The position numbers and the translations under genes were made by a program. From contig CAZKTE010000023.1 of the NCBI GenBank assembly GCA_964555625.1, forward strand, positions 1 to 25,139: a DNA stretch of 25,139 bases. Direction: 5' to 3'. Shown here piece by piece: positions 1 to 7,097 of the stretch; the first letter of the stretch is position 1, and every line of letters starts with the position of its first letter. Under the pieces are notes generated by a model. It was not told the origin of the DNA, did no database searches, and saw only the letters and a list, made by a program, of their open reading frames with translations. The DNA is from CAZJKE01 sp964555625 (lineage in GTDB: Bacteria; Planctomycetota; Phycisphaerae; Phycisphaerales; SM1A02).

Positions 1-195
1 CACTGGCCAGTCCAGCGCCTCGGCCAACTGCATGACGAGATCGAGTTTGGGGTTTCCGCTTGCCGGGACCAACTTCGTTGGATCGCGCCCCAGCGATTGT
101 GCAAGTTCGCGCCGCGACCATCCCCGATACGCCTGCGCAAGATCCAGCAGTCGCTCGAGCCGCCCCCTTCGGTCCACCGTTGCGGTGATTGACAT
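1..195 (-). CDS. Helix-turn-helix (XRE-like) protein, N-terminal part
   Basis: Sixty-five codons are visible before the gene runs off the left edge. The start is ATG at 195-193. It is preceded on the minus strand by a strong Shine-Dalgarno, GGAGGGAG (207-200), four bases from the ATG. Residues about 23-62 look like a helix-turn-helix: WSRRELAQSLG would be the first two helices and LDLVMQLAEALDW a following helix, as in XRE/Cro-type DNA-binding domains. A DNA-binding regulatory role is inference. The C-terminus, which would define the family, is outside the window. It is transcribed away from the lipoprotein gene at 522, and the gap between them carries two perfect dyads that could be operators. 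Membership of the HTH class is fairly secure; the regulon is unknown. Confidence 0.65.
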   Translation of the reverse strand, partial: MSITATVDRRGRLERLLDLAQAYRGWSRRELAQSLGRDPTKLVPASGNPKLDLVMQLAEALDWPV

Positions 196-199
196 GGCA

Positions 200-207
200 C
201 TCCCTCC
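200..207 (-). promoter_or_regulatory. Shine-Dalgarno of the HTH gene
   Basis: GGAGGGAG on the minus strand lies four bases before the ATG at 195. It fixes this start and contrasts with the many genes in the window that have no Shine-Dalgarno. Confidence 0.7.
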
Positions 208-309
208 AGATCGTTCCCGATCACCTCGCGTCGGTTCCGTCTTCGACGCCATGCACGAATCCGTGCGTCCCACCACCGAGCGAGGCACGCAGAGGCTACC
301 CCCGCCATT

Positions 310-337
310 GGCGCTGTCCTCGACAGGCGCCCTTTTT
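310..337 (+). terminator. Rho-independent terminator, rightward, owner unknown
   Basis: GGCG-CTGTC (310-318), loop CTC, GACAG (322-326), one bulged G (327), then CGCC (328-331). This makes a nine-pair GC-rich stem with one bulge, followed by C and T5 (333-337). It reads as a terminator only on the plus strand. No rightward gene precedes it in the window, since the neighbour on the left is transcribed leftward. It may end a small RNA made from about 196-310, end a transcript from left of the window, or act as an attenuator before the lipoprotein gene at 522. Confidence 0.6.
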
Positions 338-341
338 CGTG

Positions 342-355
342 CAGAAGTTCTTCTG
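342..355. repeat. Perfect 14-bp dyad, possible operator
   Basis: CAGAAG-TT-CTTCTG is perfectly self-complementary. It lies 4 bp after the T-tract of the terminator and 6 bp before a second dyad, in the gap between an HTH gene and a lipoprotein gene. An operator role is inferred from symmetry and position only; I do not recognise it as a known regulator site. Confidence 0.4.
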
Positions 356-361
356 TCCACA

Positions 362-379
362 TCGTGCCAGATGGCACGA
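362..379. repeat. Perfect 18-bp dyad, possible operator
   Basis: TCGTGCCA-GA-TGGCACGA has eight-base arms around a two-base centre. It is the longest perfect dyad I found in the window. As RNA it could only form a six-pair stem with a six-base loop and has no T-run, so a protein-binding site is likelier than a terminator. The leftward HTH protein is the obvious candidate ligand, by inference. Confidence 0.45.
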
Positions 380-521
380 CTTTGAATCACCGCAGCAGAG
401 GCCGCCGTGCATGTGGTGGCTGGTACAGAGGTGCCAGCGGCGGACTCGGCGGCCGGGGCCGATCGCGCAAGAACCTGTGAGTTACTGATTTGCATCGAAA
501 TACGAGCAGAAAGGATTCAAC

Positions 522-1217
522 ATGCCGTTCCTCTTCCGACCCATCGTCATCGCCACCCTGCTCTTGGCCTTCACCGGATGTGGCCGTCTGCTCTTTGATA
601 CCCCGTTTGGGCGAGTGATCTTCGACCCGGTGCGGGTGCCGCTGGGACACGGGTACGACCTTGATGCGTGGCATGGAGAGCCCTTCCGGTTCCGCGGACG
701 CGAGTACATCTGGTTTCCCGAGCAGGGACTGATCTGGGACCCTCTCACTGGTCGCATCTGGCGACCCAACGACGACGTGGCCTGGCGCACTTTCGGGCGG
801 GTCATGCGTGGAACCACCGTCGCGCCTCCCGGATCCGGCTCCGTTCAGGTGGGCCAAGCATGCATGCCCATCCAGGTGCACGCATGGACACTGGGGCAGG
901 GGGACTTGGTCGACGCCACCGTTGAAGCGAGCGTGGCCCTGCGTGGGGACTGGGAGATTCCCCACCTCGATGCCGAGCGATGGCCGCAGTTGCAGCGAGA
1001 GTTGCGGGTGCAGCCCGACGGTCACCGCGGGTCGCCGGATCCAGTGCGCATGACGCTCCGAGGGGACTTGGCGTCCGTGCTCGGCTACCTTCACGAGGCC
1101 GGCGCGTCGGACATCCACCTTCGAGTTGGATCCATGGACCTCCAGGTACTCATCGATCACGATGCTGCGGCGGTGGATGTTGGAACCGGTGCGATGCTGT
1201 CCATTCCCCTGCGCTGA
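522..1217 (+). CDS. Putative lipoprotein, unknown function
   Basis: This 231-aa protein starts at ATG 522, six bases after AAGGA (511-515). Residues 1-20 form a lipoprotein signal peptide: a short N-region with Arg6, a hydrophobic stretch IVIATLLLAF, then a lipobox-like FTGC with Cys20 as the likely lipidated residue. Position -3 is Phe rather than the usual Leu. The mature part is rich in Trp, Asp, Gly and Pro, with clustered aromatic motifs (EYIWFPEQGLIW, GRIWRP at about 67-85). It ends in a region resembling an alpha/beta fold (about 180-231). I recognise no family. It is followed after 89 bp by a sensor kinase, so an envelope role is possible. The frame is confident; the function is not. 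Confidence 0.75.
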   Translation: MPFLFRPIVIATLLLAFTGCGRLLFDTPFGRVIFDPVRVPLGHGYDLDAWHGEPFRFRGREYIWFPEQGLIWDPLTGRIWRPNDDVAWRTFGRVMRGTTVAPPGSGSVQVGQACMPIQVHAWTLGQGDLVDATVEASVALRGDWEIPHLDAERWPQLQRELRVQPDGHRGSPDPVRMTLRGDLASVLGYLHEAGASDIHLRVGSMDLQVLIDHDAAAVDVGTGAMLSIPLR

Positions 1218-1287
1218 TCAGACGTGCAGGCCGTGCCAGGACCCGGGCGGTTGTCCCGTGGCGGTCGACGCCGCGGGGCAGCCGCCG

Positions 1288-1293
1288 TATAAC
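1288..1293 (+). promoter_or_regulatory. Possible -10 box of the sensor kinase gene
   Basis: TATAAC ends 13 bases before the ATG at 1307. There is no Shine-Dalgarno between it and the start, and no good -35 at 16-18 bp. If used, the 5' leader would be about six bases long. This is a weaker member of the near-start TAnnnT pattern seen at purD, prmC and other genes. Confidence 0.3.
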
Positions 1294-1306
1294 GGGTCCC
1301 GACGTC

Positions 1307-3148
1307 ATGGCAGGTGAACCATCCGATCTTGGCCTCGACCGTCTCTCCACGAGCATTCACGTCCTGCGTAAGGGGCAGGAGTGGGAGACGCTGGACATCA
1401 CGCCAAATGCCTCGATCGTGCTGGGAGTTTCCGCCGAGGAACTCACGGGGCAGCCCGGCGACTGGTCCAAGCGCGTACACCCCGATGACATTGACGCGGT
1501 TCGCGCAGCGTTTGAGGGCGCGGAGATGGATGTGGAGCACGCCGTCAACTACCGCTTTCGGGACGCTCGACAACGATACCGCTGGGTCGTCTACCGCTTC
1601 CTGCGCATCGACGAGTCCTCCATCGTCGGCACTGTCAGCGACGTGACGGGACTGCGGTCCCTGGAGTACGACCTTCGCCTGCACGAGGCATGCCGAAACG
1701 CGCTCTTCACGCTGCTCTCCCGGGATGACCTCTCCGTGGCCCTCCTCTCGATGCTTGAGGGACTCGGTCGTGCGATGGCCATTGACCGCGCCGAGCTGAT
1801 TCGATTTCGCGTGGATGAAGAGGGATTTCTGACCCACCACTGGTCGCGGCGAGGCGACGACTCCGCATCGGAACTACCCCTAGCGCTCCATCCTGAGGCG
1901 GCGGCATGGTGGCGGGAGCGTCTGCGACCCGGCGAAGCGGTGGTGATCGACGACTTCGAGACCTTCGAGACCAAGGCGGATCCGCAGGCTCTCATGGCCG
2001 GGCGAGCAACGCGGTCCGTTCTGGCGTTGCCTGCGCGCATCAATGGCGTGATCGAGGCCGTTGCCTGCTTCAGCGTCGTCGACGCGCCCCGCCGGTGGAT
2101 GTCCCAGGAGCTTGAGACGGCGAAGCTCGTTGTCGATGGGTTTGCGCGCCGCGTGGAACGCCGCATAGAGGATCGCCAACAACTTGCCGAGGAACTCCAG
2201 TTGCGTCGAAGCGAGGAACGCTACCGAACCGTGGCGGCGCACTCGCCCGTCGTGCTCTTTGGTACCGATGCCGACGGCGTGTTCACGCTCAGCGAGGGCC
2301 AGGGGCTGGGCGCCATGGGCGCCTCGCCCGGCGAGGTGGTCGGCCACAGTGTCTACGAGGTCTACCGAAACCACCCTGAGGTGCTCGCCCACGTCAGCGC
2401 GGGCATGGCTGGGGAGGAAGCCCACGGAACAGTGACGGTCGGGGAGCGCGTCTACGAACTCTGGATCACCCCGGTCACAGGCAACGATGGAGTCGTGCAG
2501 GGCCTCAGTGGCGTGTCGGTTGACGTGACGCGACGCCACGAGCTCGAGCAGCAACAGACCTTCATGATGCGAGAACTCGACCACCGCGTGAAGAACAACA
2601 TCGCCTCCGTCCTCTCGCTGTTGGACCTCTCCCGCAGCGGCGCCCATGACGCCGAGGCGCTCGCCGAGGCCCTCGGGGGTCGATTGCAGGCGCTGGCCAT
2701 CGCGCATTCAACGCTCGCCAAGACCAAGTGGCATGGCGCATGGCTGCGGGACGTGCTGCAGTTGACGCTGCAGCCCTACATGCAGGACAACAATGGCCGC
2801 ATCGCGTTCGACGGCCCCGACGTCGAGTTGCCGGGCATGCTCGCGCGGCCGATGTGCATGGTCGTCAACGAGCTTGCCACCAACGCCGCAAAACACGGCG
2901 CGCTGTCCAACGACGCTGGGACGGTCCACGTAATGTCCGAGTTGAATGATGACCACAGTTGTGTGCTGGTCACCTGGGCAGAGTCGGGTGGGCCGCCGGT
3001 TAAGGACACGGGATACCGTGGCACTGGCACAACGCTGCTTGAAGGGCTCGTGCAACACGAGATGCGAGGCAAGATCAACATCTCCCTTGCCGAGGACGGA
3101 CTCACCTGTCGCCTTGAGGTTCCCCTCAAGGGGTCGGGGTCCGCCTGA
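1307..3148 (+). CDS. Sensor histidine kinase, PAS-GAF-PAS-HisKA_2-HATPase
   Basis: This 613-aa protein is probably cytosolic, as I see no membrane segment or signal peptide. In order: a PAS fold with PAC-like end (about 30-115, with W-S-K-R-V-H-P-D-D), a GAF domain (about 125-285), a second PAS (about 302-410), a dimerisation/phosphoacceptor helix with the HisKA_2 signature RELDHRVKNN (His426), and an ATPase domain with the N-box NELATNAAKHG (Asn521, Asn526) and a glycine motif RGTGTTLLEG (about 571-580). HisKA_2 kinases autophosphorylate the His and pass the phosphate to a receiver. No receiver gene is adjacent, so this is an orphan kinase. ATG 1307 was chosen because the PAS homology begins shortly after it and the longer frame upstream overlaps the lipoprotein gene. 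What it senses cannot be read from sequence. Confidence 0.88.
   Translation: MAGEPSDLGLDRLSTSIHVLRKGQEWETLDITPNASIVLGVSAEELTGQPGDWSKRVHPDDIDAVRAAFEGAEMDVEHAVNYRFRDARQRYRWVVYRFLRIDESSIVGTVSDVTGLRSLEYDLRLHEACRNALFTLLSRDDLSVALLSMLEGLGRAMAIDRAELIRFRVDEEGFLTHHWSRRGDDSASELPLALHPEAAAWWRERLRPGEAVVIDDFETFETKADPQALMAGRATRSVLALPARINGVIEAVACFSVVDAPRRWMSQELETAKLVVDGFARRVERRIEDRQQLAEELQLRRSEERYRTVAAHSPVVLFGTDADGVFTLSEGQGLGAMGASPGEVVGHSVYEVYRNHPEVLAHVSAGMAGEEAHGTVTVGERVYELWITPVTGNDGVVQGLSGVSVDVTRRHELEQQQTFMMRELDHRVKNNIASVLSLLDLSRSGAHDAEALAEALGGRLQALAIAHSTLAKTKWHGAWLRDVLQLTLQPYMQDNNGRIAFDGPDVELPGMLARPMCMVVNELATNAAKHGALSNDAGTVHVMSELNDDHSCVLVTWAESGGPPVKDTGYRGTGTTLLEGLVQHEMRGKINISLAEDGLTCRLEVPLKGSGSA
3112..3131. 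repeat. Perfect inverted repeat upstream of purD
   Basis: CCTTGAGG-TTCC-CCTCAAGG is an eight-pair stem with a four-base loop. It overlaps the last codons of the sensor kinase gene and ends 21 bp before the purD -10 box, so it covers the purD -35 region. No T-run follows, so a classical terminator is unlikely. It may be an operator for purD or a transcript-end structure. Confidence 0.4.
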
Positions 3149-3152
3149 GCGG

Positions 3153-3158
3153 TACAAT
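3153..3158 (+). promoter_or_regulatory. -10 box of purD, leaderless spacing
   Basis: TACAAT lies exactly six bases before ATG 3165, the spacing at which the transcription start would coincide with the A of the start codon. No Shine-Dalgarno is present in the six bases between them. Confidence 0.5.
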
Positions 3159-3164
3159 CCCGGG

Positions 3165-4628
3165 ATGTCCACGTCCTGCCCGAACCCGTGCAATGTGCTA
3201 CTTGTTGGTGGCGGAGGTCGCGAGCACGCGCTGGCCTGGAAGATGGCCCAGTCACCGCGGCTTGGCAGGCTATGGGCCACCGACGCGGCCAACGGCGGTA
3301 TTGCGGACATTGCCGAGCCCTGCCCCGAACCCTGGTCCCCGAAGCGGGGGTTTTTTCTGCGCAAGTGGTGCGATGAACACGACATACACTTGGTCGTCGT
3401 GGGGCCTGAGGGGCCCCTGGCCGAAGGAATCGCAGACGAGCTGGCCACCGATGACCGTCGTGTTTTCGGCCCTGGCGCCGACGGCGCACGGATCGAGGCG
3501 GACAAGGCATTTGCCAAGGACGTGATGCGGCAGGCCTCCATCCCCACAGCGGAGGCCCGCGTCTTCGGGGACCACGCTGCGGCGCAGCGATACCTGCTTA
3601 GAGGCATCGATGACCTCCTGGAACGTGACGACGACAGGGAGGCTGCCGCCGAGGTTCGCAGCTTCATTGATGCGGGCATGGGTGATGAGTCACCGTTCGT
3701 ACCCTCGCAGCGCGTGCAGGCATTCCTTGAGTCGCACGTCGAGCCATGCGTGGTCAAGGCCAGCGGCTTGGCTGCAGGCAAGGGCGTCATCGTCTGTCGC
3801 ACAAGCGCAGAGGCTCTTGCGTCCGTGGCGAACATCATGGAGGATCGCGCCTTCGGCGATGCTGGCAACAAGGTGCTGGTCGAGGAGTACCTCGAGGGCC
3901 AGGAGGTCAGCGTGCTGGCCCTCGTGGACGGGTCGACGATCTGGGTGCTCGACGCCTGCCAGGACCACAAGCAGGTGGGTGAAGGCGACATCGGACCAAA
4001 CACCGGGGGTATGGGCGCCTACTGCCCGGCGCCGATCTTGGACGCCGACGGGTACGCCCAGGTCGAGCGGGAGGTGCTCGTGCCGGCCGTCGACGCGCTG
4101 CGTCGCGAGGGGATTGACTACCGCGGCCTGCTCTACGTGGGCCTGATGCTCACGCCGGGGGGGCCCAAGGTCTTGGAGTTCAACTGCCGCTTCGGCGACC
4201 CGGAGTGCCAGCCGCTCATGGCGCGGTTACAGGGTGATCTAATTGACATCCTTTGGCGGACGGCTGATGGAACACTCGACGGCGCCAAGCTGTCATTTGA
4301 CGACGACGTCGCCTGCTGCGTAGTGATGTGCAGCGAGGGCTATCCCGGGGCGTATGAGAAGGGGCGCCAGATCAACGGAGTGTCGGAGGCCGAGTCCGCC
4401 GACGGAGTCGAGGTCTTTCACGCTGGTACGATGGTGGACGGCCAGACGCTGCGAACCAGCGGCGGCCGGGTCCTGGGGGTAACCGCCCGCGGCTCGACGC
4501 TCGCCGACGCCCGCGATGGCGCAAACGAGGCCTGCAGGAGCATCTCGTTCGAAGGTGCCTTCTGGCGCAGCGACATCGGGTGTCGCGTGCTTGGGCACGT
4601 GGCGACTACGACCGCCGGCGGCGCTTGA
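3165..4628 (+). CDS. purD: Phosphoribosylamine-glycine ligase (GAR synthetase)
   Basis: PurD joins 5-phosphoribosylamine and glycine with ATP, the second step of de novo purine synthesis. This copy has 487 residues; about 420-430 is usual. It opens with the family motif GGGGREHA (15-22). Then come VVVGPEGPLAEGI (77-89), the ATP-grasp segment VVKASGLAAGKGVIV (196-210), and the conserved EYLEGQEVSVLAL (241-253), QVGEGDIGPNTGGMGAYCP (270-288) and FNCRFGDPECQP (339-350). The extra length is largely an acidic insert at about 143-192, just before the ATP-grasp core. ATG 3165 fits the family's N-terminus and follows a -10 box by six bases. A terminator-like hairpin with T6 lies inside codons 58-64. 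The 3' end overlaps uvrB by 23 bp, tail to tail. Confidence 0.95.
   Translation: MSTSCPNPCNVLLVGGGGREHALAWKMAQSPRLGRLWATDAANGGIADIAEPCPEPWSPKRGFFLRKWCDEHDIHLVVVGPEGPLAEGIADELATDDRRVFGPGADGARIEADKAFAKDVMRQASIPTAEARVFGDHAAAQRYLLRGIDDLLERDDDREAAAEVRSFIDAGMGDESPFVPSQRVQAFLESHVEPCVVKASGLAAGKGVIVCRTSAEALASVANIMEDRAFGDAGNKVLVEEYLEGQEVSVLALVDGSTIWVLDACQDHKQVGEGDIGPNTGGMGAYCPAPILDADGYAQVEREVLVPAVDALRREGIDYRGLLYVGLMLTPGGPKVLEFNCRFGDPECQPLMARLQGDLIDILWRTADGTLDGAKLSFDDDVACCVVMCSEGYPGAYEKGRQINGVSEAESADGVEVFHAGTMVDGQTLRTSGGRVLGVTARGSTLADARDGANEACRSISFEGAFWRSDIGCRVLGHVATTTAGGA
3337..3356 (+). terminator. Terminator-like hairpin inside purD
   Basis: CCCCG-AAG-CGGGG (3337-3349), G, then T6 (3351-3356), within codons for S-P-K-R-G-F-F of PurD. 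The stem has five G-C pairs, extendable by one G-U pair, and is followed directly by the longest T-run I saw in the window. It looks like an intrinsic terminator in the coding strand about 170 nt after the start. Whether it acts is untested. Confidence 0.35.
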
Positions 4629-4633
4629 GTCGC
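4602..4633. terminator. Possible two-way stem at the purD/uvrB overlap
   Basis: GCGACT (4602-4607) pairs with AGTCGC (4628-4633), enclosing the 10-bp palindrome CCGCCGGCGG (4612-4621). It spans both stop codons of the convergent genes. There is no T-run on either strand, so termination here is a weak inference. Confidence 0.2.
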
Positions 4634-6675
4634 GGACGGGTTCCCGGCGCGCCAGCTGGCGTGCGACTCGGCACGTCCGTATCGCCGCGGCGCAGAGCAG
4701 CAACCTGATCGCGCAACAGGGCGGCTCGCTCGAAGTCCAGATCATCAGCGCACGCGATCATCTCCGCCTCGAGGGCCTCGATGCGCTCCTCGACATCAAG
4801 GTCGTCACTGCTGGCATCGGCATGGAACGCCTCTCGGGCCGTTTGTCGCGCCGAGAGCTCGGACTCGATGCCGCGACGGATCGCCTTCTGAATCGACGTG
4901 GCTTCGATCCCGTGCTCCTGGTTGTATGCCACCTGCACGGTGCGGCGGCGCGACGTCTCGTCCATGGCTGCCTGCATCTGCGTGGTGATGCTGTCGGCAT
5001 AGAGAATGACACGGGCATTGACGTGCCGCGCGGCACGTCCGATCGTCTGCACGAGGCTCGTCTCGCTGCGGAGGAACCCGGTCTTGTCCGCGTCGAGAAT
5101 GCAGACCAGCGAGACCTCGGGCAGGTCGAGCCCCTCTCGCAGGAGATTGACTCCCACCAGGACGTCGAAGGCACCGGTGCGAAGGTCATTGAGGATCTCC
5201 AGGCGATCGAGCGTGTCCACACCGCTGTGGAGATAACGGCTTCGCAGGTTCGCCTCCGCAAGCCACGAGGAGAGATCCTCGGCCAACTGCTTGGTGAGCA
5301 CGGTGACCAGGACCCGCTCACCGTCAGCGGCGCGCTCGGCTACCGCCTTGAGCAGGTCCGGCACCTGCGTGCTGGCCGAGCGTATCTCGATGACGGGATC
5401 GAGCAGCCCCGTGGGGCGGATGACTTGCTCGACGACCTCGCCCTCGCTGCGCTCCAGTTCCCAAGGTGCAGGTGTCGCCGAGATGTTGATGCAGCGCGGA
5501 ATGAGTTCGAGAAACTCGTCGAAGGTCAGTGGGCGATTGTCCAGTGCGCTGGGAAGCCTGAACCCGTGGTCGACGAGCACCTGCTTTCGGGCGCGATCGC
5601 CGTTGTACATGGCGCGGACCTGTGGAATCGTCGCGTGCGACTCGTCGATCAGTAACAGCCAGTCGTCGACGTCGCGGCCCGGGACATGGGCGAAGTAGTC
5701 CAGCAGGCACGATGGACGCGATCCGGGTGCTCGATCCTCCAGGTGCCGCGCGTAGTTTTCCACGCCCGGGCAGTAGCCCACCTCCTGCATCATCTCCAGG
5801 TCGTACCGGGTTCGCGCCGAGAGCCGCTGGGCCTCCAGCAGCTTCCCCTGCGCCTTGAACACCTCGAGGCGCTCGTCGAGTTCCTCCTTGATTCCAGAGA
5901 TCGCCTTCTCCATGCGTTCCTCGGGCAGGACGTAGTGCACCGCCGGGAAGATGAAGACGTCCGACTCCTCCGCGAGCGTCTCCCCGCTGAGTGGGTGGAT
6001 GAGCTCGATGCGCTCGATCTGGTCACCGAAGAACTCCACGCGTACCGCGAACTGCTCATACGCGGGGTGGACCTCGACGATGTCGCCCCGAACTCGAAAC
6101 GTACCGCGCTGGAGTTCCAGGTCATTGCGCTGGTACTGCATGTCGGCGAGGTCCATCAGCAGGTCGCGACGCACGAGTCGCGCACCCCTTGAGAGTGAGA
6201 CGAGCCGATTGACGTACGCGTCGGGAGATCCGAGGCCGAAGATGCAGCTCACCGACGCGACGATGATGACGTCGTCTCGTGCCAGCAGGCTGCTGGTTGC
6301 CTTGAGGCGGAGCCGGTCGAGGTCGTCATTGCGCGCTGCGTCCTTCTCGATGTAGATGTCGCGCTGCGGGATGTACGCCTCGGGCTGGTAGTAGTCGTAG
6401 TAGCTGACGAAGTAGCTGACGACGTTGTTCGGGAAGAGCACCCGCATCTCCTCGTAGAGTTGCGCAGCGAGCGTCTTGTTGTGGCTCAGGAGCAGCGTCG
6501 GCAGGCCGGTTCGCTCGATGACATTGGCCATCGTGAAGGTCTTGCCGGTTCCAGTGGCACCCATGAGAGTCTGCCAAGTCCGCCCCTCCTCGATGCCGGC
6601 GACAAGGCGATCAATGGCGACCGGCTGGTCGCCGGTGGGTTCGTACTCGCAGATGATCTGGAAAGGGGCTGACAT
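4606..6675 (-). CDS. uvrB: Excinuclease ABC subunit B
   Basis: This 689-aa UvrB is full length. It is the damage-verifying helicase-like subunit of nucleotide excision repair, loaded by UvrA and then binding UvrC. Visible are Walker A GATGTGKT (39-46), HNKTLAAQL, the beta-hairpin region YYDYYQPEAYIP that clamps the DNA strand, the DESH helicase box, and the C-half helicase motifs GVNLLREGLDLPEVSLV and QTIGRAARH. Near the C-terminus is a UVR domain (EERIEALEAEMIACADDLDFERAALLRDQ, about 631-660) for UvrC contact. A basic tail ending KRRRRS follows. The ATG at 6675 lies 18 bp after the gcvH stop, so the two genes are probably co-transcribed. The stop is TAG. The 3' end overlaps purD. Confidence 0.97.
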   Translation of the reverse strand: MSAPFQIICEYEPTGDQPVAIDRLVAGIEEGRTWQTLMGATGTGKTFTMANVIERTGLPTLLLSHNKTLAAQLYEEMRVLFPNNVVSYFVSYYDYYQPEAYIPQRDIYIEKDAARNDDLDRLRLKATSSLLARDDVIIVASVSCIFGLGSPDAYVNRLVSLSRGARLVRRDLLMDLADMQYQRNDLELQRGTFRVRGDIVEVHPAYEQFAVRVEFFGDQIERIELIHPLSGETLAEESDVFIFPAVHYVLPEERMEKAISGIKEELDERLEVFKAQGKLLEAQRLSARTRYDLEMMQEVGYCPGVENYARHLEDRAPGSRPSCLLDYFAHVPGRDVDDWLLLIDESHATIPQVRAMYNGDRARKQVLVDHGFRLPSALDNRPLTFDEFLELIPRCINISATPAPWELERSEGEVVEQVIRPTGLLDPVIEIRSASTQVPDLLKAVAERAADGERVLVTVLTKQLAEDLSSWLAEANLRSRYLHSGVDTLDRLEILNDLRTGAFDVLVGVNLLREGLDLPEVSLVCILDADKTGFLRSETSLVQTIGRAARHVNARVILYADSITTQMQAAMDETSRRRTVQVAYNQEHGIEATSIQKAIRRGIESELSARQTAREAFHADASSDDLDVEERIEALEAEMIACADDLDFERAALLRDQVAALRRGDTDVPSRTPAGAPGTRPRLKRRRRS

Positions 6676-6693
6676 CCCGCCCGCGCACCGGCG

Positions 6694-7071
6694 TCAGGTG
6701 CCGTACCTGCCGTCGTAGGTGGCCTGGTCCATGAGTTCGCTGGAGGAGTCGCCGACGAATCGCATCTTCACCAGCCACCCTGATCCGAACGGATCGCTGT
6801 TGAGCAGGGAAGGGTCGCTCGCCGCGGCCGCATTGACCTCGACGATCTCGCCGCCGAACGACGTATTGACGTCGCTGGTGGTCTTTACGGACTCAACTTC
6901 GCCTACGGACTCGCCGGGAGCGACCGTGGTACCGGCCGGCTGCATCTCCACGTAGGTGATGTCGGTCAACTCGTTGGCCGCGAACTGGGTGATTCCGATC
7001 GTGACCATGTCGCCGTCAACGCGGAACCATTCATGGGACTCGGAGAAAGTGCAATCACTGGGACTGGGCAT
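6694..7071 (-). CDS. gcvH: Glycine cleavage system H protein
   Basis: This 125-aa lipoyl carrier shuttles the aminomethyl group between the P, T and L proteins of glycine decarboxylase. The lipoylation site is in GEVESVKTTSD, with Lys63 as the modified residue. The N-terminal SESHEWFRVDGDMVTIGIT and the later GGEIVEVN and GSGWLVKM are standard for the family. The start ATG 7071 has a Shine-Dalgarno (GGAG, eight bases upstream on the minus strand). No other gcv gene is near; its downstream partner is uvrB, 18 bp away. It is divergent from the TIM-barrel gene at 7147. Confidence 0.95.
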   Translation of the reverse strand: MPSPSDCTFSESHEWFRVDGDMVTIGITQFAANELTDITYVEMQPAGTTVAPGESVGEVESVKTTSDVNTSFGGEIVEVNAAAASDPSLLNSDPFGSGWLVKMRFVGDSSSELMDQATYDGRYGT

Positions 7072-7097
7072 GGTCAGGACTCCAATGGGGGGGGCGG

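Larger units (their letters stand above)
196..521. other. Intergenic gap with regulatory structures
   Basis: This 326-bp gap lies between the divergent HTH and lipoprotein genes. Besides the terminator and two dyads listed separately, it holds a small hairpin (GCACG-AATC-CGTGC, 253-266). I found no convincing -35/-10 pair for the lipoprotein gene. The overlapping reading frames in the gap have no Shine-Dalgarno and no recognisable protein character, so I call no gene here. Confidence 0.5.

Noticed and set aside
189..194. Perfect TTGACA as the -35 of a rightward small RNA
   Set aside because: It overlaps the start codon of the HTH gene and has no acceptable -10 at 16-18 bp, so it is probably chance.
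372..387. Sigma54-like promoter (TGGCACG followed by TTGAA)
   Set aside because: The GG and the expected GC are not ten bases apart, and the -12 element reads AA where GC is required.
387..1160. 257-codon open frame on the minus strand
   Set aside because: It is antisense to the lipoprotein gene, which has a signal peptide and a Shine-Dalgarno; this frame has neither.
3348..3357. Programmed frameshift site at GGGTTTTTTC in purD
   Set aside because: In the actual frame (GGG TTT TTT C) the X-XXY-YYZ rule fails because the base before the Phe codons is G, and the zero frame gives complete PurD.
4516..5655. 379-codon open frame on the plus strand
   Set aside because: It lies antisense to uvrB and part of purD, has no family likeness, and reflects GC-rich codon use in the real genes.
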